This document shows positions 18,591 to 27,748 of a stretch of 64,000 nucleotides of DNA, one piece after another; the stretch's first letter is position 1, and each line of letters starts with the position of its first letter. Source of the DNA: CAVRQM01 sp963723455. Lineage in GTDB: Bacteria; Pseudomonadota; Alphaproteobacteria; Acetobacterales; Acetobacteraceae. A model generated the notes under the pieces. The model worked only from the letters and a program-made list of their open reading frames with translations, was not told the DNA's origin and did not search any database. The position numbers and the translations under genes are program-made. The stretch spans positions 434,001 through 498,000 of the forward strand of contig CAVRQM010000005.1 in assembly GCA_963723455.1 (NCBI GenBank), written 5' to 3'.

Positions 18591-19813
18591 AAGCTGGCCA
18601 GGATGCGCTCGGCCTTCGCCACGGCCTTGTCGAACTTGGCGCCGGACTCCTCCATCGACGTGACGCTCCGGTTGATTCCGTCCATCGCCGCCTTGGCCTG
18701 CGGATCGTTCATCACCGCACTGGAAATGCGGCTGGCCGCCTCCAGGATGGCCTTGGTATTCGCGCCGACCTCCTTCGCCTGAGCCGCCGCGTCATCGCGG
18801 GTGGCCTCCAGCTTCATGCGGATGTTCTGCGCGATCGTCACCTGTTTGCCCGGATCAGCCTCGGCGTTCAGCTCGCGCTCGATCCGGTCGCGCTGGTGGT
18901 CAAGCTTGCCGTCGATGTCCTGCGAAGCCGCGACCATCGGTGTCGCGAGCTTGCTGGCGCGCTCGGCGAGCTGCTCGATCGTCTTGACCAGCAACGCGGT
19001 CTGCTTGGTCGCGTCCCGCGTGCCCAACGCCGCCTCCTTGATCAGCGCCTTGGTCTCGTCCAGCTCGTCCTGCATGATCTTGACTAGTTCCTCGACTGTC
19101 GAGACGGCGGTCTGCGCCGCGTCGGACTGCCCCTGCACGGTCTTGACCTGCACCGGCAGCAAGCCGGCCTTCTCGTTCCTGAAATCGACGCCAATCTTCA
19201 GTCGCGCGGCCTCGAGCTTCTGGAACGCTGCGGTATGGGTGGCGATCGCCGCCTCGATCGCCTTGGCCTTGAGGCCGAGCATTGCGAATCCGGCCTTCAC
19301 CGCTGCTTCGTCGCCTTGCACGGCGGCCAGCACGGCAGCCGCGACCGCATCGCTGCAGGCGCCGTGGTCAAGGATGGCCTGGCGCTTGGCGATGGCTGCC
19401 TGCTTCTTCGCCACCTCCGCGACCTTGACCATGTCGACATATGCCTTGAGCAGCCGGTTGGCGATGGCCTGGCTTGCCGCGACGTTCTTCTGCTTGCGCT
19501 CGTCGCCGAAATCGACGCCGATGTCCTGCAGTGCCTTCGCCAGCTTGGCGACCTCGACGGGATAGGTGCCGGCTTCGTCCTTCGCCGCCTTGATCAGGAT
19601 GGGCGTGGACTTGCCCAGAGCCTCGCCGAACACCTGCTCGGCCTTCAGCATCTTGTCCTCGTCGCCGTTGTCCAGAGAGGCGTCGAGTCCCTTCACGGCG
19701 CTCTCGATTCCTGTGGATTTGTTGAACACGCCAAGAAACTTCTCGCTCGGCTTCTTCTGCTGCGTCAATTTCTCGAACTGCTTGCGAGCGGATTTCCACT
19801 GTTCCAGATACAT
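18587..19813 (-). CDS. Helical/coiled-coil protein of unknown function with internal repeat
   Basis: A 408-residue, almost wholly alpha-helical, Lys/Ala/Glu-rich soluble protein with no signal or membrane helix. The start ATG at 19813 follows an AGGGAAG; upstream in-frame codons look non-coding. A motif recurs about 109 residues apart (IGVDFGDERK at 98 and IGVDFRNEKA at 207), each after a long helix, which suggests an internal duplication. The C-terminal third has long heptad-like stretches resembling coiled coils of chemoreceptors or tail-length proteins, but no recognised domain. Base composition is less GC-rich than the flanks. Function unknown. Confidence 0.75.
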   Translation of the reverse strand: MYLEQWKSARKQFEKLTQQKKPSEKFLGVFNKSTGIESAVKGLDASLDNGDEDKMLKAEQVFGEALGKSTPILIKAAKDEAGTYPVEVAKLAKALQDIGVDFGDERKQKNVAASQAIANRLLKAYVDMVKVAEVAKKQAAIAKRQAILDHGACSDAVAAAVLAAVQGDEAAVKAGFAMLGLKAKAIEAAIATHTAAFQKLEAARLKIGVDFRNEKAGLLPVQVKTVQGQSDAAQTAVSTVEELVKIMQDELDETKALIKEAALGTRDATKQTALLVKTIEQLAERASKLATPMVAASQDIDGKLDHQRDRIERELNAEADPGKQVTIAQNIRMKLEATRDDAAAQAKEVGANTKAILEAASRISSAVMNDPQAKAAMDGINRSVTSMEESGAKFDKAVAKAERILASF

Positions 19814-20009
19814 TGCCGGCTTCCCTTTGGTCCTGCGCCGCGTCGCCATCGACCGGCTGCGTGGCAGCACACTGGCGACGGTGCGGCAGGGATGATGTGA
19901 CCCGAGGCACGCGGGACAGATTCACGCATCAGAACCTGATCGGTGACGCGGCAGCCATCGCTCGCCTGTTGCGTTCGCTGCAGCAGGACACGGGGCGGAG
20001 AGACGCGTG

Positions 20010-21055
20010 ATGGACCGTCGTGACTTCCTGACCACGTCAGCGTTGGGCGCGGCCGCCGCGGCGATCCCGCCGGGCGCTGCAGCCATCGCCGCCACTGCCC
20101 CGCCATTCGGCGAACCGCCGGACACGATCGACAAAGGCGGCATGAAATACCGTGCCCTGGGCACGACCGGCGAGCAGGTCTCGCTGGTCGGCTTGGGCGG
20201 CTTCCACCTCGCCAAGCCGGGCGGCCCGACGGCGGAGGAGGCCGACGCGCATCGTCCACCAGGCGATCGATCACGGTGTCACGTTCTGCGACAATTGCTG
20301 GGACTACAACGGCGGCGAGAGCGAGATCCGTCTCGGTCGCGCGCTGCGCGGCGGCTATCGGGAACGCGTGTTCCTGATGACCAAGATCGACGGCCGCACC
20401 GCCGCCGCAGCAGCCGCCCAGCTTGAAACCTCGCTGCGGCGCTTGCAGACCGATCATCTTGATCTGCTGCAGTTCCACGAGATCATCCGCATGGACGATC
20501 CGGACCGGGTGTTCGCCCCCGGCGGTGCGCTGGAGGCGGTGCTGCGCGCCCGCGAACAGGGCAAGGTGCGCCATATCGGCTTCACCGGGCACAAGAGTTC
20601 CGGCCATTCATCGCCGGATGTTCGAGGTGGCCGCCGCGCACCAGTTCCATTTCGACACGGTGCAGATGCCGGTCAACGTCATGGACGCGCATTTCGACAG
20701 TTTCCAGAAGACCATCTTCCCCATCGCTGCGCAGCAGAAGACTGCGGTGCTGGCGATGAAGACGTTTGGCGACCCGTTCATCTTCGAGTTGCACGTCGCG
20801 ACGCCGATCGAGATGCTGCATTACTCGATGAGCCAGCCGGTCGCCGTGGTGGTCACCGGCTGCGATCGGATCCCGATCCTGCAGCAGGCTCTGGAGGCCG
20901 CGCGGACCTATCAGCCAATGACGGGCGATCAGCAGCAAGCGTTGCTGGCCAGGTCCGCAGATGCGGCGCGGGGCGGCAAAACCGAACGCTACAAGATCAG
21001 CACGCATTTCGACGGGACGGTGCAGCACCCGGGCTATCTGACGCAGGTCGGCTGA
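20010..21055 (+). CDS. Tat-exported aldo/keto reductase (two frameshifts)
   Basis: NADPH-type aldo/keto reductase with a twin-arginine signal (MDRRDFLTTSALGAAA), so predicted to be exported. Three frames join into one protein: the N-terminus through GMKYRALGTTGEQVSLVGLGGFHL; then RIVHQAIDHGVTFCDNCWDYNGGESE to KVRHIGFTGHKS; then AIHRRMFEVAA to the stop at 21055. The shifts are at about 20250 (a GC pair apparently lost in GCGCGC) and 20598 (an extra T). The catalytic Asp and Tyr lie in FCDNCWDYNGG. About 345 residues after correction. Convergent with the cytochrome gene. Confidence 0.8.
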
Positions 21056-21102
21056 CCGGCTGGCCGATGACGCCGGGCGCGCACCGATCTGCCTGCCGAA
21101 GG

Positions 21103-22710
21103 CTATTCCTGGCCGTGCGACATCAGCTGCGTGTAGACGCGCTCGCCGAACTGATCGAGCTGAACCACCTTCTGCGGCGCCGGCACCTTCGGGTCGGCGG
21201 CGATGATCGGGCAATACGCGATCGTCAGGCTGTTGACGATGTCGGCCTGCGGGGCCTTCGGCGCGGACGCCTTCACCTTCGCGATGATCTGGTCCACGGT
21301 CGGCACCATGTTGACCAGCGTGATGCCTTTCATCATGTCGGGGATGCCGTTGCCGTTGATCGCCTGGGACATCGTCTCGTCGGCGATGCCCGGGCAGCCG
21401 TCCGGCCGCGTGAAGTTCATCAGCGTGTGCGTGCGCTCGCGCAATGTGCCGACCTCGCCCGCCCCCGCGTTCGCCGGCGCGGCGTTGCCCCAGGATTGGC
21501 GAACGTAGTTGGTGACGTCGGCAATCTGCTGGTCCGTCATGCTGGCGCCGATGCCGGGCATGGGCGCGTATGTGCCCTGCGCCTCCAGGCCACCCAGGAT
21601 CACCCGGATCACGTCCTGCGGGCCGGCCGCGATGACCGCGCCGTTGCCGGCCAGGGGAGGCACCGAGCCGGCGATGCCGCGACCGTTGAGCTGATGGCAT
21701 GATGCGCAGTAGGTGAGATAGGTGCCGCTGCCAGGCCCCTTGGCGCTGGCGAAATCCGAGGGGTGCGTCGCCTCGTAGCTGGTCTTGGCCGGGGTGGATT
21801 TCAGGTACGCGACGATGTCGTGCAGATCATCATCGGTCAGCTTGCGCAGGCTCTCATGCACCGTCTCGGACATCGGTCCGGCCACCACGCCCATGGCCGT
21901 CTGACTGCCGGTCTTGAGATAGGTGAATATCTGGTCGTCGGTAAACCTGCCGATCCCCTCATGCACGTCCGAGGTGATATTGGGCGCATACCATTTCTGG
22001 ATCGGACCGCCCTGCAGCGGCTCGTTGATGCTGCTGTTGCCGGTGAGGTTGCGCTTGTTGTGGCACTCGCCGCAATGCTCCAGGCCCTCGACCAGGTAGG
22101 CGCCGCGATTGATCTGCGCGGATTTGGACGGATCGGGCTTGAAGGTGCCCGGAGTGAAGAACATCGCATCCCACACGGCGAGCCCGGTGCGCACATTGAA
22201 CGGGAAAGCCAGCTTGATGGGCGGCCGCGGATTATGCACCGGCGCAAGCGAGAACAGATACGCCTTGATCGCCATCACGTCGTCCCGCCGCACCCGCGTG
22301 TACCAGGGGAACGGCATCACCGGGTACAGGTACTCGCCCTTCATGCCGATGCCCTGGTGGAACACGCGGTAGAACTGGTCGTCGGTGATGTTGCCGATGC
22401 CGGTCTGCTTGTCGGGCGTGATGTTCGGCGTAGAAAGCGGACCGAACGGCGTCGGCATGTAGCGGCCGCCCGCGAACTTGGCCCCGCCATCGGCGGTGTG
22501 GCAGGCCGCGCAATCGCCGGCATCGGCGAGGTACTTCCCCTTCGCGATCAGCGCCGCATCCGGCTGCTGCGCGCGCGCCGCCACCGGCAGCATCGCCAGG
22601 GCCGCGGCCAGTCCCAGGGCGCCCCCCGCCACCACGGCGGCGCCGGACTTGGACCGCATGCGCCGGCCGATCCCACGCTCCCGACTGGCCACCATTCGTT
22701 CCGCCCCCAT
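21103..22710 (-). CDS. Orphan tri-heme cytochrome c (AdhB-like dehydrogenase subunit) with C-terminal extension
   Basis: Membrane-associated cytochrome c of up to about 535 residues with a signal peptide (VVAGGALGLAAALAML to ARAQQ). It has three heme motifs: CAACH, CGECH and CASCH. The order and flanks (GGRYMPTPFGPLSTPNITPD; KRNLTGNSS) match the cytochrome subunits of membrane alcohol, aldehyde and gluconate dehydrogenases. About 110 residues follow the third domain without a heme motif but with two cysteines (DGCPG, AYCPI). No dehydrogenase gene is adjacent. The start is uncertain: ATG at 22710, or at 22695 after GGGGCGGA. Confidence 0.82.
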   Translation of the reverse strand: MGAERMVASRERGIGRRMRSKSGAAVVAGGALGLAAALAMLPVAARAQQPDAALIAKGKYLADAGDCAACHTADGGAKFAGGRYMPTPFGPLSTPNITPDKQTGIGNITDDQFYRVFHQGIGMKGEYLYPVMPFPWYTRVRRDDVMAIKAYLFSLAPVHNPRPPIKLAFPFNVRTGLAVWDAMFFTPGTFKPDPSKSAQINRGAYLVEGLEHCGECHNKRNLTGNSSINEPLQGGPIQKWYAPNITSDVHEGIGRFTDDQIFTYLKTGSQTAMGVVAGPMSETVHESLRKLTDDDLHDIVAYLKSTPAKTSYEATHPSDFASAKGPGSGTYLTYCASCHQLNGRGIAGSVPPLAGNGAVIAAGPQDVIRVILGGLEAQGTYAPMPGIGASMTDQQIADVTNYVRQSWGNAAPANAGAGEVGTLRERTHTLMNFTRPDGCPGIADETMSQAINGNGIPDMMKGITLVNMVPTVDQIIAKVKASAPKAPQADIVNSLTIAYCPIIAADPKVPAPQKVVQLDQFGERVYTQLMSHGQE

Positions 22711-22856
22711 GACAACTCTCGACTTGACCCAAACCGGCATGTCGCACCTTGGTTGCGGCCGCCAATCTCCGGGTCACGGAAAGGTGTTCGCGGCGGCTGC
22801 GGCGTCGGGTCGGGTTTGCGGGTTTGCTGGCGCGGCGCAGCGTGGATGGGGGCGGC

Positions 22857-23384
22857 ATGGCGGACGAACCTGAACAGGTCGGCTGGCGCTGGTTTTCCAC
22901 CGGGCTGTTCCTGCAGGTCGAGCACGCGCTGTACCTGGCGCTCGGCTTCCTGCTGTGCGCGACCGCGTTGCTGGCGCTTGGCGGGGCGGCGGTGCTGGTG
23001 TGGAACGGCATCGCCGATTTCGCCGGCACCAAGGCGGTGTTCGAGATCATCGACCGGCTGCTGTTCGTGCTGATGCTGATCGAGATCCTGCATACCGTGC
23101 GCGTCTCGGTCCGCTCCGGCGCGCTGACCTGCGAGCCGTTCCTGGTGGTGGGCCTGATCGCCTCGATCCGGCGCATCCTGGTCATCACTTTGGAATCGTC
23201 GCAGGCGACGCAGCAGGGCAGCATGTCCAGCAACAGCGAGCAGGTGTTCCGCGTATCCATGATCGAGCTGGGCGTGCTGGGCATGCTGATCCTGGTGATG
23301 GTCGCCTCGATCTACCTGCTGCGCCGCGCCAACCGGCAGCTCGCCAACGCGGACGACCAGACAGGCGGCGAGGTCAAGGCGTGA
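22857..23384 (+). CDS. PsiE-like membrane protein
   Basis: A 175-residue inner-membrane protein with about four helices, resembling the phosphate-starvation-inducible PsiE family (FEIIDRLLFVLMLIEILHTV, then VGLIASIRRILVITLESSQ). The start MADEPEQVGW at 22857 was preferred because the upstream in-frame residues are arginine-rich and unlike the family. The family's biochemical role is unknown. It is divergent from the tri-heme cytochrome and convergent with NAD kinase. Confidence 0.72.
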   Translation: MADEPEQVGWRWFSTGLFLQVEHALYLALGFLLCATALLALGGAAVLVWNGIADFAGTKAVFEIIDRLLFVLMLIEILHTVRVSVRSGALTCEPFLVVGLIASIRRILVITLESSQATQQGSMSSNSEQVFRVSMIELGVLGMLILVMVASIYLLRRANRQLANADDQTGGEVKA

Positions 23385-23405
23385 CGGTGCCGGGAGCGGG
23401 ACGCC

Positions 23406-24218
23406 TCAGACCGTGAATTGTTCGACGATGATCCGCTCGGACAGGCCCTGATCCGGGTCGAACAGCACGCAGGCGCTGGTCGAGCGGTCCTCGCTGACCG
23501 CGACCGAGATCACGTCGCGGACCTCGGTGAAGTCGGCCCCAGCGGCCACCGGGCGCTTGTCCGCCTCCAGCACCTCGAACAGCACCTCGGCCGAGGATGG
23601 CAGCAGCGCGCCGCGCCAGCGACGCGGGCGGAATGCGCTGATCGGGGTCAGCGGCAGCAGGTTGGCCGACAGCGGCACGATTGGCCCGTGCGCCGACAGG
23701 TTGTAGGCGGTCGAGCCGGCGGGCGTGGACAGCAGCACGCCGTCGCAGATCAACTCGGGCAGGCGCACCCGGCCGTCGATCGACACGCGGATCTTCGCCG
23801 CCTGGCGCAACTGGCGCAGCAGGGCGACCTCGTTCAGCGCCACCGCCTCCTCGACCGTGCCGGTGCTGGTCACCGCGTGCATGCGCAGCGGGTACAGCTC
23901 GGCGGTCTGCGCCCGGGCCAGGCGCTCGGGCAGGGCGTCCTCGTCATAGGCGTTCATCAGGAACCCGACCGAGCCGCAGTTCATTCCATAGACCGGACGG
24001 CCGCGGCCGAGATGGCGGTGCAGGATTTCCAGCATGAAGCCGTCGCCGCCGAGCGGGATCACCGCGTCGGCCGATTCTTCGGGCCAGCCGCCATAGCGCG
24101 CGGTCAGGCGCGAGGCGGCAGCCCGGGCAAGTTCGGTCGGCGCGGCGACGAAGCAGAGGCGGTGGAGCGGGGCGCCGGATCCCGGCGCGGATGCGGTCCC
24201 GGATACGCTTTGGCTCAA
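23406..24218 (-). CDS. nadK: NAD kinase
   Basis: Phosphorylates NAD to NADP. The catalytic GGDG motif (VIPLGGDGFMLEIL), NCGSVGFLMN, ALNEVALLR and the DGVLLSTPAGSTAYNLSAHGPI block are all present; about 270 residues. The frame extends to an ATG at 24344, but that would overlap the divergent nadE start by about 20 bases and add residues unlike the family. A TTG at 24218 gives a near-normal N-terminus. The start remains uncertain. Divergent from nadE, so the two NAD genes share one short control region. Confidence 0.88.
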   Translation of the reverse strand: MSQSVSGTASAPGSGAPLHRLCFVAAPTELARAAASRLTARYGGWPEESADAVIPLGGDGFMLEILHRHLGRGRPVYGMNCGSVGFLMNAYDEDALPERLARAQTAELYPLRMHAVTSTGTVEEAVALNEVALLRQLRQAAKIRVSIDGRVRLPELICDGVLLSTPAGSTAYNLSAHGPIVPLSANLLPLTPISAFRPRRWRGALLPSSAEVLFEVLEADKRPVAAGADFTEVRDVISVAVSEDRSTSACVLFDPDQGLSERIIVEQFTV

Positions 24219-24324
24219 CGTCCCGGGCCCCCCGTGATCGGCCGACCATGATTGATAGGCAGGCGCGGGCGCGGGCGTCAAACCGCGTTTGCGGAGTGCA
24301 GCCGGCCACCCTACCTTTGCTCGC

Positions 24325-25989
24325 ATGTCCGACACGTTGCGCATCGCCCTGGCCCAACTCGACCCGCATCAGGGGCAGGTGGTCGAGAACCTCGCCATGA
24401 TCCGCTGCGCGCGGGCCGAGGCGGCACGGCTGGGCGCGGATCTGCTGGTGACGCCGGAACTGTCGATCGCCGGCTACCCGCCCGAGGATTTGGTGCGCAA
24501 GCCCGCCTATGTCGCCGCCTGCGAGGCGGCGATCGCCGAGCTGGCGGCAGATACCGCCGATGGCGGTCCGGGAGTGATCGTCGGCGGCCCGTGGGACGAT
24601 GGCGGGATGCTGTACAACGCCGCCTGGGTGCTGGATGGCGGCCGCATCGTGGCGCGCCGGGCCAAGCACGAGCTGCCCAACTATGGCGTGTTCGACGACA
24701 AGCGGGTGTTCGACGCCGGCCCGGCGCCCGGCCCGGTGTCGTTTCGCGGCTTCCGGCTCGGCGTGCTGGTCTGCGAGGATTGGTGGTTCCCGCCGGTGTC
24801 CGAGACATTGGCCGAGAGCGGCGCCGAGATCCTGCTGTCGATCAACGCCAGCCCGTATGAGGCCGACAAGCATCGCCGCCGCATCGACCTCGCGGTGCAT
24901 CGGGTGGTCGAGACCGGCTTGGCTTTCGTGTTCTGCGGGCAGGTCGGCGGGCAGGACGAGCTGGTGTTCGACGGCGCCGGCTTCGTGCTGAATCCCGACC
25001 GTACGCTGGCTTTGATGATGCCGCATTTCGAGAGCGCGGTGACGCTGACTGAATGGCGGCGCGACGGCGAGCGCCTGCTTTGCGCACCGCAGCCGATCGC
25101 GCCGGAGCCGGAGCGGATGGAGCTGATCTATCGCTCGATGATGCTGGGCCTCGCCGATTATGTGAACAAGAACCGCTTCCCGGGCGTGATCCTGGGATTG
25201 TCCGGCGGCATCGACAGCGCGCTGTCGGCCGCCGTCGCGGTCGATGCGCTGGGGGCCGGGCGGGTGCGCTGCTTCATGCTGCCCAGCCCGTACACCAGCC
25301 GGCACAGCCTGGAGGACGCGGCCGAGTGCGCGCGGCTGCTGGGTGTTCGCTGCGATACCGTTCCGATCTCGCCGGCGATGCAGGCGGCAGACGCGATGCT
25401 GGCGCCGCTGTTCGCGGGCCGGCAGAGCGACATCACCGAGGAGAACATCCAGTCGCGCCTGCGCGGGCTGACCTTGATGGCGATCAGCAACAAGTTCGGC
25501 GACATGCTGCTGACCACCGGCAACAAGAGCGAGATGTCGGTGGGCTATGCGACGCTGTACGGCGATATGTGCGGCGGCTATTCGGTGCTGAAGGACGTGT
25601 ACAAGACCACAGTGTTCGCGCTGTCGCGCTGGCGCAACGCGCATCGCCCGGCGCGCGCGCTGGGGCCGGACGGGCCGGTGATGCCGGAGCGGGTGATCGC
25701 CAAGGCACCGTCCGCCGAACTGAAGCACGACCAGACTGACCAGGACTCGCTGCCTCCGTACGATGTGCTGGACGCGATTCTGGAGGGCTTGGTCGAAGGC
25801 GAGCGCAGTGTTGACAGCCTGGTGGACCAGGGCTTCGATCGCGATACGGTGCTGCGGGTGTGGCGGATGCTGGACCGCGCCGAATACAAGCGCCGGCAGG
25901 CGCCGCCCGGGGTGAAGATCACGCCGCGCGCCTTTGGCCGCGACCGCCGCTATCCGATCACCAACGGCTTCACGGCGCTGGTGGCATGA
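24325..25989 (+). CDS. nadE: Glutamine-dependent NAD+ synthetase
   Basis: Makes NAD from deamido-NAD, ATP and glutamine. The 554-residue protein combines an N-terminal nitrilase-type amidase (Glu in TPELSIAGYPPED, Lys in RAKHELPNYGVFD, Cys in LVCEDWW) with a C-terminal ATP-pyrophosphatase synthetase (SGGIDSALSAAVAVDALG; TGNKSEMSVGYATLYGDMCG; APSAELKHDQTDQDSLP). Complete. The stop overlaps the next gene's ATG (ATGA). No clear ribosome site precedes the chosen ATG. Confidence 0.95.
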   Translation: MSDTLRIALAQLDPHQGQVVENLAMIRCARAEAARLGADLLVTPELSIAGYPPEDLVRKPAYVAACEAAIAELAADTADGGPGVIVGGPWDDGGMLYNAAWVLDGGRIVARRAKHELPNYGVFDDKRVFDAGPAPGPVSFRGFRLGVLVCEDWWFPPVSETLAESGAEILLSINASPYEADKHRRRIDLAVHRVVETGLAFVFCGQVGGQDELVFDGAGFVLNPDRTLALMMPHFESAVTLTEWRRDGERLLCAPQPIAPEPERMELIYRSMMLGLADYVNKNRFPGVILGLSGGIDSALSAAVAVDALGAGRVRCFMLPSPYTSRHSLEDAAECARLLGVRCDTVPISPAMQAADAMLAPLFAGRQSDITEENIQSRLRGLTLMAISNKFGDMLLTTGNKSEMSVGYATLYGDMCGGYSVLKDVYKTTVFALSRWRNAHRPARALGPDGPVMPERVIAKAPSAELKHDQTDQDSLPPYDVLDAILEGLVEGERSVDSLVDQGFDRDTVLRVWRMLDRAEYKRRQAPPGVKITPRAFGRDRRYPITNGFTALVA

Positions 25990-26351
25990 GCGACCTGTTC
26001 GCCCCGCCCGGCGGCTGGCGCGTGCGCATCCTGGATCTGTCCGGCGGCGCGGAGGACAACATCACCGAGGAGATCGGCGGGTTTCCCACGCTGATGCAGG
26101 CCAACGCCTTCGCCCGCCGCTACGTGCGCGACAGCGTGGAACTGTGCCGCGCGCCTGGGCTGGACGAGCGCGGCGTGCTGGACCGCTGGTTCGCGTTCGG
26201 CGAGGACGCGGTGGTGATCGATTCCGGCGACGACGGCTGGCGCAGCGCCAACGAGCTTGCCGATTTCGTGGCGACGCCGGCCAGCGACGAGGACCGCGAC
26301 TGGCGGGCGCTCGATCCGCGCGACGAGCCGCCGGACGAAGACGAGGCATGA
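25986..26351 (+). CDS. Small acidic protein of unknown function between nadE and gltX
   Basis: A 121-residue, strongly acidic, soluble protein (ending RDEPPDEDEA) with no signal or recognised domain; the central part FPTLMQANAFARRYVRDSVELCR looks like a compact alpha/beta fold. It is joined to nadE and to gltX by four-base ATGA overlaps on both sides, so co-translation is likely. Coding support is good: no stops, normal codon bias and perfect coupling. Function unknown; a partner or regulator of either neighbour is possible. Confidence 0.75.
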   Translation: MSDLFAPPGGWRVRILDLSGGAEDNITEEIGGFPTLMQANAFARRYVRDSVELCRAPGLDERGVLDRWFAFGEDAVVIDSGDDGWRSANELADFVATPASDEDRDWRALDPRDEPPDEDEA

Positions 26352-27679
26352 AGCTCCGCTTCGCGCCGTCGCCCACAGGCTATCTGCATGTCGGCAACGC
26401 CAGATCGGCCCTTATCAGCTGGCTGTTCGCGCGCCATCACGGCGCTGCGTTCCTGCTGCGCCTGGACGACACCGACGCGGCGCGCAACGCGCAGGTGCAT
26501 GCCGAGGCGATCGAGCAGGATCTGCGCTGGCTCGGCTTGGACTGGGACGAGTTCGCCCGCCAGTCCGACCGGCGCGCGCTGTACGACGAGGCGGCCGAGA
26601 CGCTGCGCCGCGTCGGGCGGCTGTATCCGTGCTTTGAGAGCGAGGACGAACTGCGCGCCAAGGCCGAGCAGCGCCGCAAGCGCGGCCAGGCCCCGATCTA
26701 CGACCGCGCCATGCTGCGCCTGACGCCGGAACAGCGCGCGGCGGCAGAGGCCGGCGGCAAGCGGCCGTACTGGCGGTTCCGCCTGTCGGACGGGGTGCGG
26801 GCGTGGCGCGACCTGGTGGCCGGCGAGCGGCAGGTGAGGCTGGGCGCCATTTCCGACCCGGTGCTGGTGCGCGCTGACGGGACGGCGCTGTACACGCTGA
26901 GTTCGATCGTCGATGACCGCGATCTGGGTGTGACCCATGTCGTGCGCGGCGAGGACCACGTCACCAATACCGGCGTGCAGCTCGACATCCTTTCGGCGCT
27001 GGGCGGCAACCCCAGCGCGCTGACGTTCGCGCACCTGCCGCTGGTGACCGATGAGGCGGGCGAGAAGCTGTCAAAGCGGCTGGAGAGCGTGTCGCTGCGC
27101 CGGCTGCGCGGCGACGGGATCGAGGCGGCGGCGATCACATCGTACCTGGCGCGGGTCGGATCGTCGGCGAACCCTGCGCCGGCGACCCTCGCGGCGCTGG
27201 TCGCGGATTTCGACATCTCGCGGTTCTCGTCGTCGTCGGCGCGGTTCGACATCGCGCAGTTGCAGGCGATGAACCGCCGCGTGCTGGCATCGCTGCCGTT
27301 CGCCGATGTCGCGCCACGCCTGCCGAATGGCGCGGATCCGGCGTTCTGGGAGGCGGTGCGCGGCAATCTCGACCGGCTGGCGGAGGCGCGCGACTGGTGG
27401 GAGGTGGTGGCCGGCGAGATCGAGTCGCCGCCGCAGCCGGACGAGGCGGCGTTCCTGCGCAGGGCGGTGGAGATGCTGCCGCCCGAGCCGTGGGGGGCGG
27501 ACGTGTGGCAGACGTGGACCAGCGCGCTGCGCGAGGCGAGCGGGCGCAAGGGGCGCGCGCTGTTCCACCCGCTGCGGCTGGCGCTGACCGGCGAGGAGCA
27601 GGGGCCGGAGATGCGGGCGCTGCTGCCGCTGATGGGAACGGGAAGGGTGGAGCGGCGGTTGCGGGCAGCCGGCGCGTAG
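26348..27679 (+). CDS. gltX: Glutamyl-tRNA synthetase
   Basis: Class I aminoacyl-tRNA synthetase charging tRNA-Glu, 443 residues. It has FAPSPTGYLHVGNARSALI with the HIGH-like HVGN, LRLDDTD, the IVDDRDLGVTHVVRGEDH block and the KMSKS-like EKLSKR. The length and the shortened C-terminal domain fit the alphaproteobacterial discriminating-type enzymes. Alphaproteobacteria often carry two GltX copies; whether this is the only one cannot be told from this window. Coupled to the small acidic protein upstream. Confidence 0.93.
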   Translation: MKLRFAPSPTGYLHVGNARSALISWLFARHHGAAFLLRLDDTDAARNAQVHAEAIEQDLRWLGLDWDEFARQSDRRALYDEAAETLRRVGRLYPCFESEDELRAKAEQRRKRGQAPIYDRAMLRLTPEQRAAAEAGGKRPYWRFRLSDGVRAWRDLVAGERQVRLGAISDPVLVRADGTALYTLSSIVDDRDLGVTHVVRGEDHVTNTGVQLDILSALGGNPSALTFAHLPLVTDEAGEKLSKRLESVSLRRLRGDGIEAAAITSYLARVGSSANPAPATLAALVADFDISRFSSSSARFDIAQLQAMNRRVLASLPFADVAPRLPNGADPAFWEAVRGNLDRLAEARDWWEVVAGEIESPPQPDEAAFLRRAVEMLPPEPWGADVWQTWTSALREASGRKGRALFHPLRLALTGEEQGPEMRALLPLMGTGRVERRLRAAGA

Positions 27680-27748
27680 CCACAGGTCGAGGTCGACGCA
27701 ACCCGCTGCATGGCGCAACATATCTGGGATTGCGGAAGGTGTCGGCTC

